From Gammaproteobacteria bacterium (GTDB taxonomy: Bacteria; Pseudomonadota; Gammaproteobacteria; Steroidobacterales; Steroidobacteraceae): a stretch of 64,000 nt of DNA. This document shows positions 60,416 through 64,000 of this stretch, in pieces. The stretch spans positions 1 through 64,000 of the forward strand of contig JABCZO010000002.1 in NCBI GenBank assembly GCA_013289615.1. Reading direction: 5' to 3'. The position numbers and the translations under genes were made by a program. Each line of letters begins with the position of its first letter. Positions within the stretch are counted from its first letter, which is position 1. A model generated the notes under the pieces. The model ran no database searches. It had not been told where the DNA came from and saw nothing but the letters and a program-made list of their open reading frames with translations.

Positions 60416-61273
60416 TCAGCCGCGGGAGGTCTTTCTCGCCGGCGCCTTGCGCTCGGCCCGCTTGGGAGCCTTGCGCGGTCCGAGCTTATCCTGCTGCTTG
60501 CCGCCCAGGCTCGCCTTGAGCGCCGACATCAGGTCGATGACGTTACTCGATGCGGCACGCACCGGGCTTGCGGACAGGGAAATCTGCTTGCCTTCGACCT
60601 TCTTCTGTATCGCCGCCTCCACCCGGGCCTTGACCTCATCCACGTACAGCGTCGGGTCGAACTTATCGGTTGCCTGCTGATCAATCAGCTGGCGGGCGAG
60701 TTTCAGCTCGTTGTCCTTGACCTCGGTGGGCACAACGCCGATGTCGTCGATCGAGCGCACTTCGGCGGCGAAGTGCAGCTGATGCATGACCAGCGCCTTG
60801 TCGAGCGGCCGGACCACGATCATGTGATCACGACCGTGGGCGGCCCAGTGCCCAATGGCGCAGCGGCGCGTCTCGCGCAGCGCGGCCGAGAGCAGCGCGT
60901 ACGGGCGAGCGCCACCCTTACCAGGGGCGAGGAAGTAACTGCGATCGAAGTACAGCGGGTCGACCGAGGTCAGGGGCACGAATTCGACGATATCGATGGT
61001 GTCGGAACCGGCTTCATCGAGCGCCTTGATCTCCTCGGCGGTGAATTGCACGTACTGGTCCTTGGCAAATTCGTAGCCCTTCACGATCTCGCTGCGCTCG
61101 ACGACCGTGCCCTCCTTGACGCACACATACTGCTGTTTCAGGCGCGAGCCGTCCTTGGCGTGCAGCAGGTTGAAGCTGATCTTTTCGCTCGAAACAGTCG
61201 CCGTATACAGGTCAACGGGAATCGATACCAGCCCGAAGGAGATATTCAGCGATGCCATGGATCGTGCGGCCAT
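60416..61273 (-). CDS. ku: Ku, DNA end-binding protein (NHEJ)
   Basis: 285 aa. Bacterial Ku core: LNISFGLVSIPVDLYTATVS, ISFNLLHAKDGSRLKQQYVCVKEG, IVKGYEFAKDQYV, FDRSYFLAPGKGGARPYALLSAAL, ALVMHQLHFAAEV, and a basic C-terminal tail (KLGPRKAPKRAERKAPARK) as in Ku proteins that bind DNA internally. It binds broken ends and recruits LigD. No ligD is in the window. Upstream, GGAG lies 8 nt before the ATG. Confidence 0.95.
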   Translation of the reverse strand: MAARSMASLNISFGLVSIPVDLYTATVSSEKISFNLLHAKDGSRLKQQYVCVKEGTVVERSEIVKGYEFAKDQYVQFTAEEIKALDEAGSDTIDIVEFVPLTSVDPLYFDRSYFLAPGKGGARPYALLSAALRETRRCAIGHWAAHGRDHMIVVRPLDKALVMHQLHFAAEVRSIDDIGVVPTEVKDNELKLARQLIDQQATDKFDPTLYVDEVKARVEAAIQKKVEGKQISLSASPVRAASSNVIDLMSALKASLGGKQQDKLGPRKAPKRAERKAPARKTSRG

Positions 61274-61453
61274 AGGGATGCTCCGGCTCTTGTTGCGCGA
61301 CCTACAGAGTGTCTGGGCGCGCGTCGAGCGTCAATATGAACCCGGCCCGTCAGGCCTCCAATGCGCCTGTTGGTCGCTGGTTTTGACATTTTGTCCTACC
61401 GTAGCCGGCTGTTGCGCAGCGCAGCAATGCCGCCGGGCCGCGGGGGTGCGGGC

Positions 61454-62086
61454 TTACTGGGGGAACTGCCTGCCCTCATCGGTGAGCCACGCGAGCTCTT
61501 CCGGCGTGCTGTCGCGACCGAGCACGCGATTGCGCTGGGGAAAGCGGCCAAAGCGCTGGATGATGTGCCGATGCTGGACGGCGGCCTGCAGATTGCTGTC
61601 GAAGGTGCGATGCAGGTCGGCAGGGGCTTCCTCGAGCAGCCGGCGAAAGGCCGCGACCGATTCTTCCTGCACCTCCAGGCTCTCGGCGTGCATCAACGGC
61701 ATGTAGAAGAACAGCCGCTCGACCGGATCGAGGGTCGCGTCGGCTCCGTGCTGCATGCCGGAGACCGTGAGCGAGAGCGCCTGCAGGTCCTGCGTATAGG
61801 CGCGCACGCTGCCGCGGTAGATGTTGCGCGAGAACTGGTCGAGCAGCAGGATCAGCGCCAGGCGGCGCCGGGGGCTGGATTCCCAGGCGGACAGTTCGCC
61901 CCGTTCCGCCGCGGCTGTCAGCTCGGCAAAGCGATCGCGGATCAGCTCATCGGTCTGCGGTGTGATTTCAGGCGAATCCGGCTCGCCGAACCACAGACGC
62001 GCATGCTGCAGCACCCGCGCCGCCGCGTACGGACGCGGTCCGAACCAGAAGAACAGAACATCGTGGGCGCTGATCGGCGGGGTCAT
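61454..62086 (-). CDS. DUF924 family protein
   Basis: 210 aa. DUF924 hallmarks: VLFFWFGPRPY, RLALILLLDQFSRNIYRGS, FFYMPLMHAESLEVQEESVAAF and FGRFPQRNRVLGRDSTPEELAWL. It is an all-helical protein of unknown function, sometimes called a transmembrane or TPR-like protein, with no catalytic residue known. The gap to ku (61274-61453) shows no gene. Confidence 0.92.
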   Translation of the reverse strand: MTPPISAHDVLFFWFGPRPYAAARVLQHARLWFGEPDSPEITPQTDELIRDRFAELTAAAERGELSAWESSPRRRLALILLLDQFSRNIYRGSVRAYTQDLQALSLTVSGMQHGADATLDPVERLFFYMPLMHAESLEVQEESVAAFRRLLEEAPADLHRTFDSNLQAAVQHRHIIQRFGRFPQRNRVLGRDSTPEELAWLTDEGRQFPQ

Positions 62087-62113
62087 GGTACGGGTGGTGC
62101 CGGGGGGACGAGT

Positions 62114-62494
62114 TTATTCGCACAGGCTTTCCAGGTAGCTCTGGGCAACCGTGGACAGGTGCTTGCGGGCTAACGCCCGGGCCTTGGGATTATCGACCAG
62201 GTGTTCCAGCGGACCGGTGACCAGCATGCGGCGCACTGCCGGGTCCCTGGCGGACATGCGAGCCATCTTGTTCAGGACGGTGAATGCGCGGTGGATCTTG
62301 GCGCGCGGCGCCCGGTCGCTTTCGATGGAGCGGGCGAGGTACTGGCCGAAGCGGCTGTACAGAAAGTAGTCATCGTTGCCGACATGAAATCGCGCTTCGG
62401 CAAAGAAGTCGGGGAAGTTCTTCTCGAGATACTGGTTAACGCGGTGAAGACGAGGCCCAGGTTCGCTGTTCGCGGACGCTTTGCGTTTCTTCAT
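62114..62494 (-). CDS. Hypothetical protein
   Basis: 126 aa, basic at the start (KKRKASANSEPGPRLHRVNQ) and rich in helices (YLEKNFPDFFAEARFHVGNDDYFLYSRFGQYLA; KIHRAFTVLNKMARMSARDP; ARKHLSTVAQSYLESL). No signal or membrane segment. Ends 27 nt before DUF924 on the same strand. Not recognised. Confidence 0.6.
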   Translation of the reverse strand: MKKRKASANSEPGPRLHRVNQYLEKNFPDFFAEARFHVGNDDYFLYSRFGQYLARSIESDRAPRAKIHRAFTVLNKMARMSARDPAVRRMLVTGPLEHLVDNPKARALARKHLSTVAQSYLESLCE

Positions 62495-62742
62495 TGCAGT
62501 CTTGTCACACCTCCGTGGTCGGCCGATCTTTAGGCGCGCGAACGTTAAGGCACAACGACTTGCGATGCAATAGACAGCTTCGACTTCTGTGAGCCAGCTC
62601 GCCTCGCAGGCGAGCTGATCGCGGAGCTGGAGCTGCGGTTACAGGTAACGGCGCCCGTGGACGCTGCTCGTCGCCAGCCTCTACAATTAAAAAGTGACGG
62701 GAAATCCAAGATCATGAGTTTTATCGCTGACAGGGTCAGACC

Positions 62743-64000
62743 ATGAGTGACCGCGAGCAGATGCAATATGACTTCGCGCTCGTCGGTGCAGGTCCCGCGG
62801 GGCTCTCCTGCGCGCTGCGACTCAAGCAGCTCAAGCCGGAAGCGTCGATCTGCGTGCTCGAGAAGGGGTCGACCGTAGGGGCGCACTCGCTCTCGGGTGC
62901 GGTGCTCGAGCCTGGACCGCTGGAAGCGTTGCTGCCCAACTGGCGCGCGAGCTATACCGGCATGGCAGTGCCCGCGCAGCACGATGAGTTTCATTTCCTG
63001 ACCGCGAGCAAAGCGCTGTGGCTGCCGTTGCCGCCGACGATGCGCAATCACGGCAATTTCATCGTTTCGTTGTCGCAGCTGACCGCATGGCTGGCACAGC
63101 AGGCCGAGGCCGCCGGCATCGACGTGTTTGCAGGCTTTGCGGCTGAGGCCTCTATCTATACCAACGATGGGGCGGTTGCCGGGGTTCGGGTCGGGGACAT
63201 GGGCCTGGGTAAAGATGGCGTCCAGGGTCCGAATTACACGGCGGGCGTCGAAATTCTCGCCGGCACCACGATCCTGGCGGAGGGCTGCCGCGGTTCTATC
63301 GCCAAGCAGCTGATCCGGCAGTTTCGCCTCGATGAAGGCAAGTCGCCGCCGACCTTTGGACTGGGCTTCAAGGAACTGTGGCAGCTACCGCCAGGACGTG
63401 CACAGCCGGGGCTGATCCGGCATAGCGCGGGCTGGCCGCTGGATGGGGGCACCTACGGCGGCAGCTTCCTGTATCACCTCGATCACGACCGGGTGTACGT
63501 CGGCTTTGTGGTGGGCCTGGACTACCAGGATCCGCGCCTGCAGCCGTTTGAAGCATTCCAGCAGTTCAAGCATCACCCCTCGGTCAAACCATTGCTTACC
63601 GGTGGGGAGATTCTGTCGGCCGGGGCGCGCACCATCGCAGCCGGCGGCTGGCAATCGCTGCCGAAGCTGGAGATGCCGGGCGCGCTGCTGATCGGCGATG
63701 CCGGTGGCACCCTGAATGTGCCCAAGATCAAGGGCATTCATCAGGCCATTCGATCCGGCGTGTGCGCCGCCGAGCACCTGGCCGAAACGGGCAGCCCGGC
63801 GGGTTTCGATGCGCGCTGGCGCGCCAGCCCCGGCGGCCGCGAGCTGCGCAAGGTGCGCAATATCAAGCCCGGCTTCAAGCGCGGCTTCTGGTGGGGATTC
63901 GCCAACGGCGCACTGGAAACGCTCACGGCCGGACATTTGCCGTGGACGCTGCGCAATCGGGTCGACGATGCCGCTCAGCTCAAGCGCCTGGACGCCTACC
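62743..64000 (+). CDS. Electron transfer flavoprotein-ubiquinone oxidoreductase (ETF-QO), cut by window end
   Basis: 419 codons from ATG 62743, no stop before the window end; usual length is about 550. FAD-binding FALVGAGPAGLSCALRLKQL, SLSGAVLEPGPLEALLPNW, TFGLGFKELWQLPPGRAQPGLIRHSAGWPLD, GGSFLYHLDHDRVYVGFVVGLDYQ, and ALLIGDAGGTLNVPKIKGIHQAIRSG are ETF-QO hallmarks. The C-terminal 4Fe-4S part lies outside. It carries electrons from ETF (fatty acid and amino acid oxidation) to ubiquinone. The short ATG-adjacent GACAGGG may be its ribosome site. Confidence 0.93.
   Translation, partial: MSDREQMQYDFALVGAGPAGLSCALRLKQLKPEASICVLEKGSTVGAHSLSGAVLEPGPLEALLPNWRASYTGMAVPAQHDEFHFLTASKALWLPLPPTMRNHGNFIVSLSQLTAWLAQQAEAAGIDVFAGFAAEASIYTNDGAVAGVRVGDMGLGKDGVQGPNYTAGVEILAGTTILAEGCRGSIAKQLIRQFRLDEGKSPPTFGLGFKELWQLPPGRAQPGLIRHSAGWPLDGGTYGGSFLYHLDHDRVYVGFVVGLDYQDPRLQPFEAFQQFKHHPSVKPLLTGGEILSAGARTIAAGGWQSLPKLEMPGALLIGDAGGTLNVPKIKGIHQAIRSGVCAAEHLAETGSPAGFDARWRASPGGRELRKVRNIKPGFKRGFWWGFANGALETLTAGHLPWTLRNRVDDAAQLKRLDAY

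Noticed and set aside
1-64000. CRISPR arrays, prophage or rRNA genes
   Set aside because: No regularly spaced repeats, phage structural genes or rRNA sequence were seen by reading; no search program was run.

Overview
The window is GC-rich chromosomal DNA of a free-living Gammaproteobacterium. The gene content (polA, engB, a di-haem cytochrome c4 and a DsbA-like protein in one neighbourhood; tamA-tamB; UrcA; an ETF-quinone oxidoreductase; a ligand-blocked ornithine carbamoyltransferase of the AOTCase/SOTCase type) points to the Steroidobacter/Nevskia/Xanthomonas side of the class. This is judged from protein recognition only; no database search was run. No prophage, integrase, rRNA or CRISPR array was seen.

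Layout. 0-5.8 kb is the most accessory-looking part: the start of a TnpB-family nuclease cut by the window edge, an adaptive alkylation-repair operon (ada, a 2OG-Fe(II) oxygenase, alkB), then debris of toxin-antitoxin modules, a decayed MFS fragment, a small membrane protein and a DUF1684 protein. 5.8-13.8 kb holds an APC permease, tRNA-Arg(CCG), dsbA-like, cytochrome c4, engB, a candidate sRNA, an outer-membrane barrel, polA and a GFA-family protein. 14-21.6 kb is mostly secreted or hypothetical proteins, including a DUF1800/DUF1501 pair, plus a beta-class GST. 21.7-30.8 kb is one long minus-strand arginine operon, argR-argG-X-argC-argD-argF'-argB-argH followed by a small membrane protein and an LptM-like lipoprotein. 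It has ARG boxes before argR. X is an uncharacterised BioD-like P-loop protein. No argA or argE is present, and the carbamoyltransferase has Ala where acetyl enzymes have Glu and succinyl enzymes have Pro. 31-38.8 kb has a double VOC protein with a histone H1-like tail, tamB, tamA and nudC. 38.9-40.6 kb has an orphan HicB with a HicA remnant and a divergent FlhC-like/FlhD-like pair. 40.7-46.9 kb has an ABC-2 exporter, a PAP2 phosphatase with a GT4 glycosyltransferase, a response-regulator/transmembrane fusion and a YheT hydrolase. 46.9-49 kb is an ECF sigma/anti-sigma module facing DUF6249 and UrcA genes across two mirror-image ECF-type promoters. 49.4-58.1 kb has a TPR membrane protein, an RHH protein, a GlpD-like/GDPD pair, bactofilin with a SPOR lipoprotein, a sigma-54-type promoter driving a predicted three-hairpin sRNA, and an M16 peptidase pair. 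58.1-64 kb has an EamA exporter with its divergent Lrp regulator, Ku with a MerR-TPR partner, a DUF924 protein, a hypothetical and the start of ETF-QO.

The strongest candidates for something undescribed are: (i) the arginine operon with its P-loop gene and possibly succinylated intermediates; (ii) the sigma-54-type sRNA at about 55.14-55.23 kb, with the same C-rich nonamer in two successive hairpin loops, and a second RNA with C-rich loops at about 9.7-9.86 kb; (iii) the divergent FlhC-like/FlhD-like regulators; (iv) the ECF promoter pair.
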